Shown here: positions 49,905 to 57,912 of the stretch, one piece after another
Layout of the letters: every line of letters begins with the position of its first letter
How positions within the stretch are numbered: position 1 is the first letter of the stretch
NCBI RefSeq assembly: GCF_000621845.1
Contig: NZ_JHXF01000001.1
Coordinates: 124,001 to 188,000, forward strand
DNA length: 64,000 nucleotides
Origin: Ruminococcus flavefaciens MA2007
GTDB taxonomy: Bacteria > Bacillota > Clostridia > Oscillospirales > Ruminococcaceae
Direction of reading: 5' to 3'
The notes under the pieces: model-generated
Seen by the model: the letters and a program-made list of their open reading frames with translations, nothing else
Database searches by the model: none
Told to the model about the DNA's origin: nothing
Made by a program: the position numbers and the translations under genes

Positions 49905-51419
49905 ATGTTTAGAAGAATCATTGCAGGTATTTTCTGCATGGCTCTTGTGTTCTCGTCTCTTGCATCATGCGGCAAGAATACCAAGGGTAACGGCGGTTCT
50001 GCTTCTGACACCTCGGGTACATCGAGCTCTGCCGAGATCGGTACTACAGAGGCGGCAACAGAGCCCATTACAGCAGAAAACGTCGATATAGCCAATTTTA
50101 CAGCTCCGCAGAAGGGCGATACCATAATCACTATGAATATCAAGGATTACGGTGCCGTAAAGTTCAGACTCTTCCCCGAATATGCGGACAAGGGAGTTGA
50201 GAACTTCGTTGAGCTGGCTAAAAAGGGCTACTATGACGGACTCAAGTTCCACAGAGTCATCAAGGACTTCATGATTCAGGGCGGCGATCCCGAGGGAACA
50301 GGAATGGGCGGCGAAAGCGTCTGGGGCGGCAAGTTTGACGGCGGCTCGGATCCCCACCTTATCCACTGTGCAGGCGCTCTTGCTTACGCAAACAGCGGCG
50401 GAACAGCTACTGACGGAAGCCAGTTCTATGTGGTAACAGGTACTGTTCCGACAGATCAGAATTTCGAGGACTTTGCGGCGGCAGGATATGCTTTCTCCGA
50501 CAACGCAAAGGCTATATATAAAAAGGTCGGCGGTGCGCCGTGGCTGGACGGCGGTTATACCGTTTTCGGTCAGGTCATCGACGGACTCGATGTTATATTC
50601 AAGGTACAGAACGTAGCGGTAGACGCTCAGAACAGCAAGCCCTTCAGGGACGTTATCGTTGAATCCGTTACTGTAGGCGAGTATAACGGCGAGGATATAC
50701 ACTGGTATCTCGACGAGTACGAAAAGTTCGACGGCGAGGCTATCAGACAGGCTACAGGCAAGGAAAATCTCTCAATAGCCAACTTTACAGCTCCGAGAGA
50801 GGGCGAAAAGGTAGTTTCCATGAAGCTCAAGGGCTATGACGGAGAGATAAAGATAAAGCTCTTCCCCGAGTATGCGGAAAAGGGTGTTCCAAGCTTCCTT
50901 GAACACGCTGAAAAGGGCTATTATGACGGCCTTACATTCCACAGAGTTATCAAGGACTTCATGATACAGGGCGGCGATCCCAAGGGCGACGGTACAGGCG
51001 GCGAGTCCATATACGAAAAGGGCTTTGACGACGGTGCAGATTCTCACCTTATCCATGCCGCAGGAGCTGTTGCATATGCAAACAGCGGTTCTACTGCTTC
51101 AAGCGGAAGTCAGTTCTACATCGTTACAGGTCAGAAGTATGACGCAGACCAGATAAAACAGCTGGAAGACGGCGGTTATTTCTTTACCGAAAACGAAAAG
51201 GAGATATACTCAAAGAACGGCGGCGCTCCGTGGCTTGACGGAAATTATACTATCTTCGGTCAGGTATTCGACGGACTTGATATCGTATTCGATGTCCAGA
51301 ACGTTGAGGTAGACGACAGCAGTAAGCCAACCAAGGACGTTACCATAGAGTACGTTAAGGTTTCGGAATATAAGGACGAGCCCGTCCGCTTTGATATTTC
51401 CGATTACGATAAAAACTAA
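49905..51419 (+). CDS. Lipoprotein with two tandem cyclophilin (PPIase) domains
   Basis: A 504-aa lipoprotein. Lipobox SLASC near residues 18-22, a Ser/Thr linker, then two cyclophilin domains, each opening NFTAP and each with an intact catalytic segment: FHRVIKDFMIQGGDPEGTGM and FHRVIKDFMIQGGDPKGDGT. Both retain the Arg, Phe and Gln of the active site. Domains are about 200 aa each. It should catalyse prolyl isomerisation of secreted proteins at the outer face of the membrane. The ATG at 49905 follows AAGGAG. Confidence 0.9.
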   Translation: MFRRIIAGIFCMALVFSSLASCGKNTKGNGGSASDTSGTSSSAEIGTTEAATEPITAENVDIANFTAPQKGDTIITMNIKDYGAVKFRLFPEYADKGVENFVELAKKGYYDGLKFHRVIKDFMIQGGDPEGTGMGGESVWGGKFDGGSDPHLIHCAGALAYANSGGTATDGSQFYVVTGTVPTDQNFEDFAAAGYAFSDNAKAIYKKVGGAPWLDGGYTVFGQVIDGLDVIFKVQNVAVDAQNSKPFRDVIVESVTVGEYNGEDIHWYLDEYEKFDGEAIRQATGKENLSIANFTAPREGEKVVSMKLKGYDGEIKIKLFPEYAEKGVPSFLEHAEKGYYDGLTFHRVIKDFMIQGGDPKGDGTGGESIYEKGFDDGADSHLIHAAGAVAYANSGSTASSGSQFYIVTGQKYDADQIKQLEDGGYFFTENEKEIYSKNGGAPWLDGNYTIFGQVFDGLDIVFDVQNVEVDDSSKPTKDVTIEYVKVSEYKDEPVRFDISDYDKN

Positions 51420-51530
51420 TAATTCAGCAAAATCCCAAATTGTGTAAATTGCCGGCGTCTTATGCCGGGGAACAAAAGAAAGAAATTCGGGAAAAGATAA
51501 AGATACCCGAAAAATAAGGAGAGAAAATAT

Positions 51531-52835
51531 TTGGATAAGTTTGTTGTAAAAGGCGGAAGACGCCTTGAGGGTGAAGTCACAATAAGCGGTGCCAAGAATG
51601 CGGCTGTAGCTATTCTTCCCGCAGTTATTCTTTCAGATGAACCATGTATCGTAGAAAATGTGCCCTACATCAGCGATGTCAGAATCTGTATCCAGATCCT
51701 TAAAGAAATGGGTGCACAGGTCGAGAATATAGGCAAGGACGCCTACAGGATCGATCCTACTACAATAGATAAGTTCTGCGTACCTTATGAGTATGCAAGA
51801 AAGATGCGTGCTTCGTATTATTTCCTTGGAGCGCTCCTCGGAAAATTCAATAAGGCAAGAGTTTCCATGCCCGGCGGATGTCCATTGGGCGACCGTCCTA
51901 TCGACCAGCATTTAAAGGCTTTCACAGCTCTCGGTGCGAATTACAGTCTCAGTCAGGGCATGATAGACCTTACTGCAAATAAGCTCAGCGGCAATCAGAT
52001 ATTCTTCGACGTTGTCACTGTCGGAGCTACTATGAACGCTATGCTGGCGGCTGTAAAGGCAGAGGGACTCACAATCATCGAGAATGCGGCTAAGGAGCCA
52101 CATATCGTTGACCTTGCAAACTTCCTCAACTCTATGGGAGCTAACATCATGGGCGCAGGTACAGACGTTATCAAGATAAGAGGCGTCGAGCACCTCCACG
52201 GTACTACCTACGCTGTTATCCCCGACCAGATAGAGGCAGGCACTTTCATGGTTGCAGTTGCCGCTACAAAGGGCGATGTGCTCATAAAGAACGTAATCCC
52301 GAAACATCTTGAGTCGATCACAAAGAAGCTTGAAAAGATCGGCGTGAACATAGAACAGTTCGACGATAGTATCAGAGTATGGGTTGACGGTCCTCTTGTA
52401 AAGACCAACATCAAGACAGCTCCGCACCCCGGATTCCCTACTGATATGCAGTCTCAGATAGCTACGCTTCTCTGTCTTGCAGAGGGGACAAGCATTATCA
52501 CCGAAAATATCTGGGAACAGCGTTTCCGCTATGTTGACGAGCTCAGAAGAATGGGCGCAGATATCACAGTAAACGGCAAGGTTGCTCTTATCGAGGGCAC
52601 AGGCAAGCTTATGGGAGCTCCCGTAAAGGCTTGCGACCTGAGAGCAGGCGCTGCGCTGATAATCGCAGGACTTGCTGCAAGCGGCGTTACCGAGATAGAG
52701 GATATCTACCATATCGAGAGAGGTTATGACTGCATGGAGGGCAAGCTTCGTGCGCTGGGCGCTGATATCGAAAAGGTGAGCGTACCTGATAAGGCTGAGG
52801 AAACAAAGCCCGAAAACGATAAGGCTGCTGTTTAA
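51531..52835 (+). CDS. murA: UDP-N-acetylglucosamine 1-carboxyvinyltransferase MurA
   Basis: A 434-aa enzyme transferring enolpyruvate from PEP to UDP-GlcNAc, the first committed peptidoglycan step. ISGAKNAAVAILPA opens the inside-out barrel. The catalytic and fosfomycin-target residue Cys117 is present in MPGGCPLGDRPID. WEQRFRYVDELRRMGADI is the C-terminal signature. TTG start with AAGGAG 9 bases upstream. Cytoplasmic. The 111-bp gap after the cyclophilin gene has a CCGGC/GCCGG hairpin but no T tract. Confidence 0.95.
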   Translation: MDKFVVKGGRRLEGEVTISGAKNAAVAILPAVILSDEPCIVENVPYISDVRICIQILKEMGAQVENIGKDAYRIDPTTIDKFCVPYEYARKMRASYYFLGALLGKFNKARVSMPGGCPLGDRPIDQHLKAFTALGANYSLSQGMIDLTANKLSGNQIFFDVVTVGATMNAMLAAVKAEGLTIIENAAKEPHIVDLANFLNSMGANIMGAGTDVIKIRGVEHLHGTTYAVIPDQIEAGTFMVAVAATKGDVLIKNVIPKHLESITKKLEKIGVNIEQFDDSIRVWVDGPLVKTNIKTAPHPGFPTDMQSQIATLLCLAEGTSIITENIWEQRFRYVDELRRMGADITVNGKVALIEGTGKLMGAPVKACDLRAGAALIIAGLAASGVTEIEDIYHIERGYDCMEGKLRALGADIEKVSVPDKAEETKPENDKAAV

Positions 52836-52846
52836 TAAGCAATATG

Positions 52847-52876
52847 GCTGCTGCACAGATGTGCGGCAGCTTTTTC
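52847..52876 (+). terminator. Intrinsic terminator of murA
   Basis: GCTGCTGCAC/GTGCGGCAGC stem with AGAT loop, then T5. Confidence 0.88.
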
Positions 52877-52883
52877 GTCATTT

Positions 52884-52908
52884 TGCAGGGGCGCACAGTG
52901 TGCGTCCG
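52884..52908 (+). repeat. REP-like palindrome, variant head TGCAGGGG
   Basis: GCGCACAGTGTGCGT core as at 7636, with GCAG in place of GTAG and one arm mismatch; a decayed copy. Confidence 0.7.
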
Positions 52909-52938
52909 TGCCTTACGAAATAGCCTTAAATGACCTAA

Positions 52939-52963
52939 TGTAGGGGCGGATAATATCCGCCCG
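52939..52963 (+). repeat. REP-like palindrome, GGCGGATAATATCCGCC core
   Basis: TGTAGGGG head, GGCGGATA/TATCCGCC arms, CCCG tail, abutting hairpin-string copy C. Confidence 0.88.
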
Positions 52964-53139
52964 TTAAGGGACGCCCTCTCTTGCAGGGCGTCCCCTCTTC
53001 AAAAACAGTCCACCGGACTGTTTTTGAATTCACCCCTTGCGGAGCGCTTTGTAACTGTGGGGCTTTGCCCCACACCCCACCAGAGGCGCTGCCTCTGGAC
53101 TCTGCCAAAGGAACACAGTCCCTTTGGAATCCCATTCAT
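52964..53139 (+). repeat. Hairpin-string element, copy C
   Basis: Same order as copy A: AGGGACGCCC/GGGCGTCCC, TCAAAAACAGTCC/GGACTGTTTTTGA, GTGGGGC/GCCCCAC, CCAGAGGC/GCCTCTGG, CCAAAGG/CCTTTGG. Preceded, as in copy A, by a GTAG palindrome. No gene. Confidence 0.85.
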
Positions 53140-53184
53140 GGGCTCGGCAAGTAATATAATCGCCACATAAGAAAAAGGAGATTT

Positions 53185-54525
53185 ATGAAAGATAAAAGTA
53201 TATACAAAAAATTATTCACCATAGTAACGCCCATAGCTTTCCAGTATTTCATGATGTCGCTGGTATCGGCTTCGGACGCCTTTATGCTGGGCTTTATGGA
53301 TCAGGACTCATTGTCGGCTTCGTCGCTGGCAGGTCAGGTCGCCTTTGTGTACAGCCTGTTTTTCATGGCGTTCATATCGGGCTGCAACGTCCTTGCGGCT
53401 CAGTACTGGGGCAAAAATGACCACACCACTGTCGAGAAGGTACTCGCTCTTACAATGCGATACTCTCTCCTTGTGGGAGCTGTTTTTACTCTGGGAGCTC
53501 TGTTCTTTCCCGAGTACATTATGCGCTTCTTCACCAACGAGCCCGAGCTGATACGTCTCGGCGGAGTTTATCTCCGCACCGTTGCCCTGTCATACGTACT
53601 GGCAGGCTTCTCACAGGCGTATTTCGGCATTATGAAGGTCTGCGACTGCGCAGGGCTCAGCTCCCTTATCGGCAGCCTTTCCGTTATATTCAACATTGTG
53701 GTGAACTGGCTGCTTATCTTCGGCATCGGACCTTTTCCGAGAATGGGCATTTCGGGCGCGGCTCTGGCGACAGTCCTTGCGAGAGCCTTTGAGTGCGTGT
53801 TTATTCTTGTAGTAATGCTTCGCGGCAAATGTCCGCCTTTGCGTGTGGGTATGCTGTTTCATCTTAATGAAGCCGTTCTGCACAAGGACTACATAAAATA
53901 TACCCTGCCGCTTCTGCTGAATCAGCTTGGCTGGGGCGGCGGTGTCACCATGTACTCGGTCATCATGGGCAGACTTGGCAGCGACGCTGTAGCGGCGAAC
54001 TCCATAGCCAGCATAGTCCGCAGCATGATAGCGAGCCTCTGTTGGGGCATTGCCGCCGGTGTAGGCATAGTTATCGGCGGTATGCTGGGCAGGAACGAGT
54101 TAGACGAAGCCAAAAAGGCTGGCGGAAAATTCGTGCGGCTTTCACTTCTTATCGGTGCAGGCTCGGGAGTGGTCATACTTGCGCTGACGCCGTTTATCCT
54201 TAAAGTAATAACTCTCAACGAGCAGGCGCAGTATTACCTGAAGTATATGATGTTCATGGCGGCTTACTATATCATCGGAAACGCGCTGAACTCCACTGTT
54301 ATCGGCGGTATCTTCCCTGCCGGCGGAGATACGAAATTCGGCATGATATGCGACATAGTGACGCTCTGGTGCGTGGTAGTCCCCATGGGTATGATAGCGG
54401 CTTTCCTGCTGAAATTACCCGTTCTTGCAGTAGCATTCATACTAACTCTGGACGAGTTCGTGAAAATACCTGCTGTATACAAACATTACATGAAGTATAA
54501 ATGGGCTAAGAACATTACGCGCTAA
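53185..54525 (+). CDS. MATE-family efflux transporter
   Basis: A 446-aa 12-helix membrane antiporter exporting drugs or metabolites with Na+ or H+. Family hallmarks: IVTPIAFQYFMMSLVSASDA at the start, AQYWGKNDHTTVEKVLALTM, and PRMGISGAALATVLARAFEC. DinF/NorM-like without a defined substrate. AAAAAGGAG precedes the ATG. It converges on the TetR gene, with a shared terminator between them. Confidence 0.92.
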   Translation: MKDKSIYKKLFTIVTPIAFQYFMMSLVSASDAFMLGFMDQDSLSASSLAGQVAFVYSLFFMAFISGCNVLAAQYWGKNDHTTVEKVLALTMRYSLLVGAVFTLGALFFPEYIMRFFTNEPELIRLGGVYLRTVALSYVLAGFSQAYFGIMKVCDCAGLSSLIGSLSVIFNIVVNWLLIFGIGPFPRMGISGAALATVLARAFECVFILVVMLRGKCPPLRVGMLFHLNEAVLHKDYIKYTLPLLLNQLGWGGGVTMYSVIMGRLGSDAVAANSIASIVRSMIASLCWGIAAGVGIVIGGMLGRNELDEAKKAGGKFVRLSLLIGAGSGVVILALTPFILKVITLNEQAQYYLKYMMFMAAYYIIGNALNSTVIGGIFPAGGDTKFGMICDIVTLWCVVVPMGMIAAFLLKLPVLAVAFILTLDEFVKIPAVYKHYMKYKWAKNITR

Positions 54526-54528
54526 ATC

Positions 54529-54538
54529 AGCCCCTACA
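54529..54538 (-). repeat. Half REP-like element
   Basis: AGCCCCTACA, the reverse of the TGTAGGGGCT head, without a partner arm. Confidence 0.4.
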
Positions 54539-54542
54539 AAAG

Positions 54543-54569
54543 AAAGGCGAACCGTTCGGTTCGCCTTTT
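54543..54569. terminator. Bidirectional terminator between MATE and tetR
   Basis: AAAGGCGAACC/GGTTCGCCTTT 11-bp stem with GTTC loop; A and T flanks serve both strands. A CTATTTACTACTCACTATTT tract follows and overlaps the end of tetR. Confidence 0.88.
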
Positions 54570-54588
54570 ACTATTTACTACTCACTAT

Positions 54589-55200
54589 TTACTTCGTATT
54601 CCCCTCATGCTGTGCTATCATCATTCTTATATTATTGTACAGATAGGGCTTGAGCTTTTCAAGTGAGCATGGCTCCTTGTAGAGTATCGCCGAATAACAG
54701 GTTGAGCTCACAAGCTCGATTATCATAAACAGCATTATTTCGGGGTCCTTTATGCCCTTGGGAGCTTCCGAAAGGAGCTTCTCGTATATGCTGGAGAAGT
54801 CCACGTCGTCATCGGAAACAGGCGAAGTGATAGCTGTCTTGAATATGCCCCAGCTCAGGTTCTTGGATATGAATGTGAGCAGGGACTGGTTCTCGTTGAG
54901 CTGATTTATGATATGGTCGCTGACCTTTATTATCTTTTCCTCAAATGGGAGAGCGTCCAGCTTGTCCCCAAGGTCAGCTATGGCTTTTTTGAAAAGCTGG
55001 CTGGATTTATGGGATATGAGCTTGTTCCTTATGTCGTATTTATCCTTGAAGTATAGGTAAAAGGTGCCCTTTGCAACTCCTGCCTTACTGACGATGTCTG
55101 TTATGGAAGTCTTGCTGAAGCCCTTTGTGGTAAAAAACTCGAATGCAGTTTTCAGCAGTGAGTTTTCCTTGAGCTTTTTGTTTGTATCGACCTTTCCCAT
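54589..55200 (-). CDS. TetR/AcrR-family regulator
   Basis: A 203-aa repressor. The N-terminal HTH is TTKGFSKTSITDIVSKAGVA then KGTFYLYFKDKYDIRNKLI; the remainder is the helical ligand-binding and dimer domain. The ATG at 55200 has AAAGGTGTG upstream; an earlier ATG at 55239 lacks one. It diverges from an MMPL transporter and a heptad-repeat partner. Three TGAC-N5-GTCA palindromes lie in the gap, so it likely represses the transporter pair until a lipid or hydrophobic ligand binds (inference). Confidence 0.9.
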   Translation of the reverse strand: MGKVDTNKKLKENSLLKTAFEFFTTKGFSKTSITDIVSKAGVAKGTFYLYFKDKYDIRNKLISHKSSQLFKKAIADLGDKLDALPFEEKIIKVSDHIINQLNENQSLLTFISKNLSWGIFKTAITSPVSDDDVDFSSIYEKLLSEAPKGIKDPEIMLFMIIELVSSTCYSAILYKEPCSLEKLKPYLYNNIRMMIAQHEGNTK

Positions 55201-55253
55201 TAGTACACACCTTTCTGCAAATCCGAAATCGCTTTTCAATTTTGGATTTAGTT

Positions 55254-55366
55254 AAGAGTTGAGAGTTTAGAGTTGAAAATTATAGAGTCGTTTATGGTGA
55301 GAGTTTCATAATAATGTGAGTGAACACTTTAACTCTCAACTCTCAATTCTCAACTCTGAACTTTGC
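55254..55366. repeat. Inverted pair of AGAGTTGAG repeat tracts
   Basis: TTAAGAGTTGAGAGTTTAGA-type repeats (55254-55278) and their complement TTAACTCTCAACTCTCAATT (55329-55360) form a long imperfect hairpin in the tetR leader. The same tract family is at 11131. Confidence 0.65.
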
Positions 55367-55375
55367 GCTGTATTT

Positions 55376-55404
55376 ATTATAGCCCGAAAAATAGAGCCTG
55401 TCAA
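55376..55404 (-). promoter_or_regulatory. Consensus promoter of tetR
   Basis: On the minus strand TTGACA, 17-bp spacer, TATAAT. Confidence 0.88.
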
Positions 55405-55415
55405 GGGCATAAAAG

Positions 55416-55428
55416 TGACTAACGGTCA
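55416..55428. promoter_or_regulatory. Candidate TetR operator 1
   Basis: TGACTAACGGTCA, extended to GTGAC/GTCAC. It lies 12 bp upstream of the tetR -35. Confidence 0.65.
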
Positions 55429-55468
55429 CGAAAAAATCAAGCCGTATTTGTGCAGGTATACAAAAATA

Positions 55469-55481
55469 TGACCAGAAGTCA
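55469..55481. promoter_or_regulatory. Candidate TetR operator 2
   Basis: TGACCAGAAGTCA, same TGAC-N5-GTCA pattern, 20 bp upstream of the mmpL -35. Confidence 0.6.
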
Positions 55482-55500
55482 GTTTTTTATATTTTCACGG

Positions 55501-55529
55501 TTGACTATTGGTCATTTTTGTAATATACT
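55501..55529 (+). promoter_or_regulatory. Promoter of mmpL with overlapping operator 3
   Basis: TTGACT, 17-bp spacer, TATACT. TGACTATTGGTCA (55502-55514) overlaps the -35 element, so a bound repressor would block polymerase. Confidence 0.75.
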
Positions 55530-55549
55530 ATGTAATAACAACGATAAAC

Positions 55550-55661
55550 GGGCATATATTGAATGTCCGCCGAGCAATTTCCTCTTTCTGTTTCCTTTCC
55601 CAAAGCAGTTAAGATTATTCTCCTAAAGGTATAACGGCTGGCGGACTTTCAATATATGCTC
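55550..55661 (+). promoter_or_regulatory. Long inverted repeat in the mmpL leader RNA
   Basis: Arms 55550-55571 and 55640-55661 (22 bp each) pair with one G-U and one mismatch; central arm sequence CATATATTGAA/TTCAATATATG. The 68-nt interior is pyrimidine-rich at first, and the ribosome-binding site lies outside. No T tract follows. I do not recognise it as a known leader class. Confidence 0.7.
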
Positions 55662-55689
55662 GTAAAATCATAAAGAAAGGATCGATAAT

Positions 55690-57789
55690 ATGCTGAAATT
55701 CGGTGAATGGATAGCCAAGCACCGCGTACTGATACTTATATTCGGCGTGGTAATGCTTCTGCCCTCAGCAATGGGCTATCTGAAAACTCGTGTAAACTAC
55801 GATATACTATCCTATCTGCCAAAGGATATAAACACTATGGTGGGACAGGATATCCTGAAAGATGAATTCGGAAACGGCGGCTTCTCCCTTGTAATGGTGG
55901 AGGGAATGAGCGACAAGGACGTGGCGGCGACTGCCGATAAGATAGCCGCTGTCGACCACGTTTCAAACGTTGTCTGCTACCAGTCCATGACAGGCTGTAC
56001 TATCCCGAAGGAGATACTTCCTGCGGATATCTACGACTTCTTCAACAAGGGCGACAACACCATGATGGCGGTATTCTTTGACGATACCACCTCGGCGGAC
56101 TCAACACTGAACGCTGTTGAGGAGATAAGAGGAATAGCCTCAAATCAGTGCTTCGTCAGCGGTATGTCTGCCATAACCCTTGACATGAAAAATATCACAG
56201 AGAATGAGACGCTCATATATGCGGTCATCGCGGCGATACTCACAAGCATCGTGCTTATGGTGACTATGGATTCGTTCCTGATACCCGTATTCTTTATGCT
56301 GAGCATAGGCTTCGCGGTAGTCTGGAACCTCGGCACAAATATCCTCCTTGGAGAGATATCGTTCATAACACAGGCTCTTGCAATGGTCTTGCAGCTTGGC
56401 GTTACGATGGACTACTCAATATTCCTGTGGCACAGCTACAAGGAACAGCAGAAGTACTTCCCGAACAGCAATCAGGACGCAATGGCACACGCTATCGCGG
56501 CTACTATCACATCAGTCGTGGGAAGCTCATTCACAACAGTTGCAGGCTTCCTTGCAATGTGCTTCATGACATTCACACTTGGCCTTGACCTTGGCATCGT
56601 AATGGCAAAGGGCGTTGTATGCGGCGTTATCTCCTGCGTAACAGTGCTCCCTGCAATGATACTTCTCTTTGACAAGGCTATAGCAAAGACCTCACACAAG
56701 GATTTCTTACCTGCTTTCAAGCGCACATCTTCATTTATCGTCAAGAACTCATGGATATTCCTTACAGCGGCTATCGTAGTTCTTATACCTGCTCTTTACG
56801 GCAATAACCACTACAGCGTTTACTACAAGCTGGACAGCACCATGCCAAAGCATCTGGACAGCGTTATCGCCAATACAAAGCTGGCTGAGGAGTACGGCAT
56901 GAACAGCACCCATATCCTCATGGTCAAGTCGGATATGAGCGCTAAGGACGCAAACAAGATGCTCGGCGAGATAAAGGACGTTGACGGCGTTCAGTTCGCA
57001 GCAGGCTTCAATTCACTGGTTGGCTCGGCTGTTCCCGAGGAGGTCGTTCCAGACGAGATAAGAAGCGTCCTCAAGAGCGACGAATGGCAGCTTATGCTTA
57101 TCGGCTCTGAGTACGAGATAGCCTCCGACGCGGTAAACGCTCAGGTTGGCAAGATAGACGATATCGCACATAAGTACGATCCCGACAGTATGCTTATCGG
57201 TGAAGCTCCTGCAACAAAGGATCTCATTACTATCACCGACAGGGACTTCAAGGTAGTAAATCTTCTTTCCATAGGCGCTATATTCCTTATCATAGCATTC
57301 ACCTTCAAGTCCATATCGCTCCCTGTGATACTTGTATCGGTCATCGAGCTGGCTATTATGATAAACCTCGGCACAGCCTACTACACAGGCTCAACGCTGT
57401 CGTTCATAGCTCCTATAGTAATAGGAACCATACAGCTTGGCGCGACAGTTGACTATGCGATACTCATGACCACAAGATACCGCACCGAGAGACACAGCGG
57501 CAAGGACAAAAAGGAGTCAGTGGGCATCGCTCTCAGCACTTCCATAAAGTCCATAATCACATCGGCTCTGGGCTTCTTTGCTGCTACAGTAGGTGTTGCC
57601 GTTTACTCGGATATCGGACTTATCTCGGAGCTGTGTATGCTCCTTGCAAGAGGTGCGCTTATCTCAATGGTGGTAGTTATAGTAACACTGCCGTCAATGT
57701 TCATGGTATTTGATAAGCTTATCTGCAAGACAAGCGCAGGCTTCCTGCCAAAGGCAGAAAAGTACACATACAGATTCAAAAACGCTTAA
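55690..57789 (+). CDS. MMPL/RND-superfamily transporter
   Basis: A 699-aa membrane protein built of two repeated halves, each with one helix, an extracytoplasmic domain (about 33-165 and 375-520) and five helices. The first half includes VLQLGVTMDYSIFLWHSYKE and the second IQLGATVDYAILMTTRYRTE, the paired proton-relay helices with conserved Asp. MMPL members export lipids or hydrophobic compounds. The partner gene downstream encodes a secreted heptad-repeat protein, a pairing frequent in Firmicutes. AAAGGAT precedes the ATG. Probably controlled by the divergent TetR protein. Confidence 0.9.
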   Translation: MLKFGEWIAKHRVLILIFGVVMLLPSAMGYLKTRVNYDILSYLPKDINTMVGQDILKDEFGNGGFSLVMVEGMSDKDVAATADKIAAVDHVSNVVCYQSMTGCTIPKEILPADIYDFFNKGDNTMMAVFFDDTTSADSTLNAVEEIRGIASNQCFVSGMSAITLDMKNITENETLIYAVIAAILTSIVLMVTMDSFLIPVFFMLSIGFAVVWNLGTNILLGEISFITQALAMVLQLGVTMDYSIFLWHSYKEQQKYFPNSNQDAMAHAIAATITSVVGSSFTTVAGFLAMCFMTFTLGLDLGIVMAKGVVCGVISCVTVLPAMILLFDKAIAKTSHKDFLPAFKRTSSFIVKNSWIFLTAAIVVLIPALYGNNHYSVYYKLDSTMPKHLDSVIANTKLAEEYGMNSTHILMVKSDMSAKDANKMLGEIKDVDGVQFAAGFNSLVGSAVPEEVVPDEIRSVLKSDEWQLMLIGSEYEIASDAVNAQVGKIDDIAHKYDPDSMLIGEAPATKDLITITDRDFKVVNLLSIGAIFLIIAFTFKSISLPVILVSVIELAIMINLGTAYYTGSTLSFIAPIVIGTIQLGATVDYAILMTTRYRTERHSGKDKKESVGIALSTSIKSIITSALGFFAATVGVAVYSDIGLISELCMLLARGALISMVVVIVTLPSMFMVFDKLICKTSAGFLPKAEKYTYRFKNA

Positions 57790-57912
57790 TGGCTTCAGCG
57801 GGGAGCCCCCGCAGGCATTTTCGCGTTTCACTTCTTGTGGAGCACGATTATTATTCCGCGCATTAAGCCGTATCTAAATTGTAACACATACACATATAAA
57901 GGAGAGATAGAT

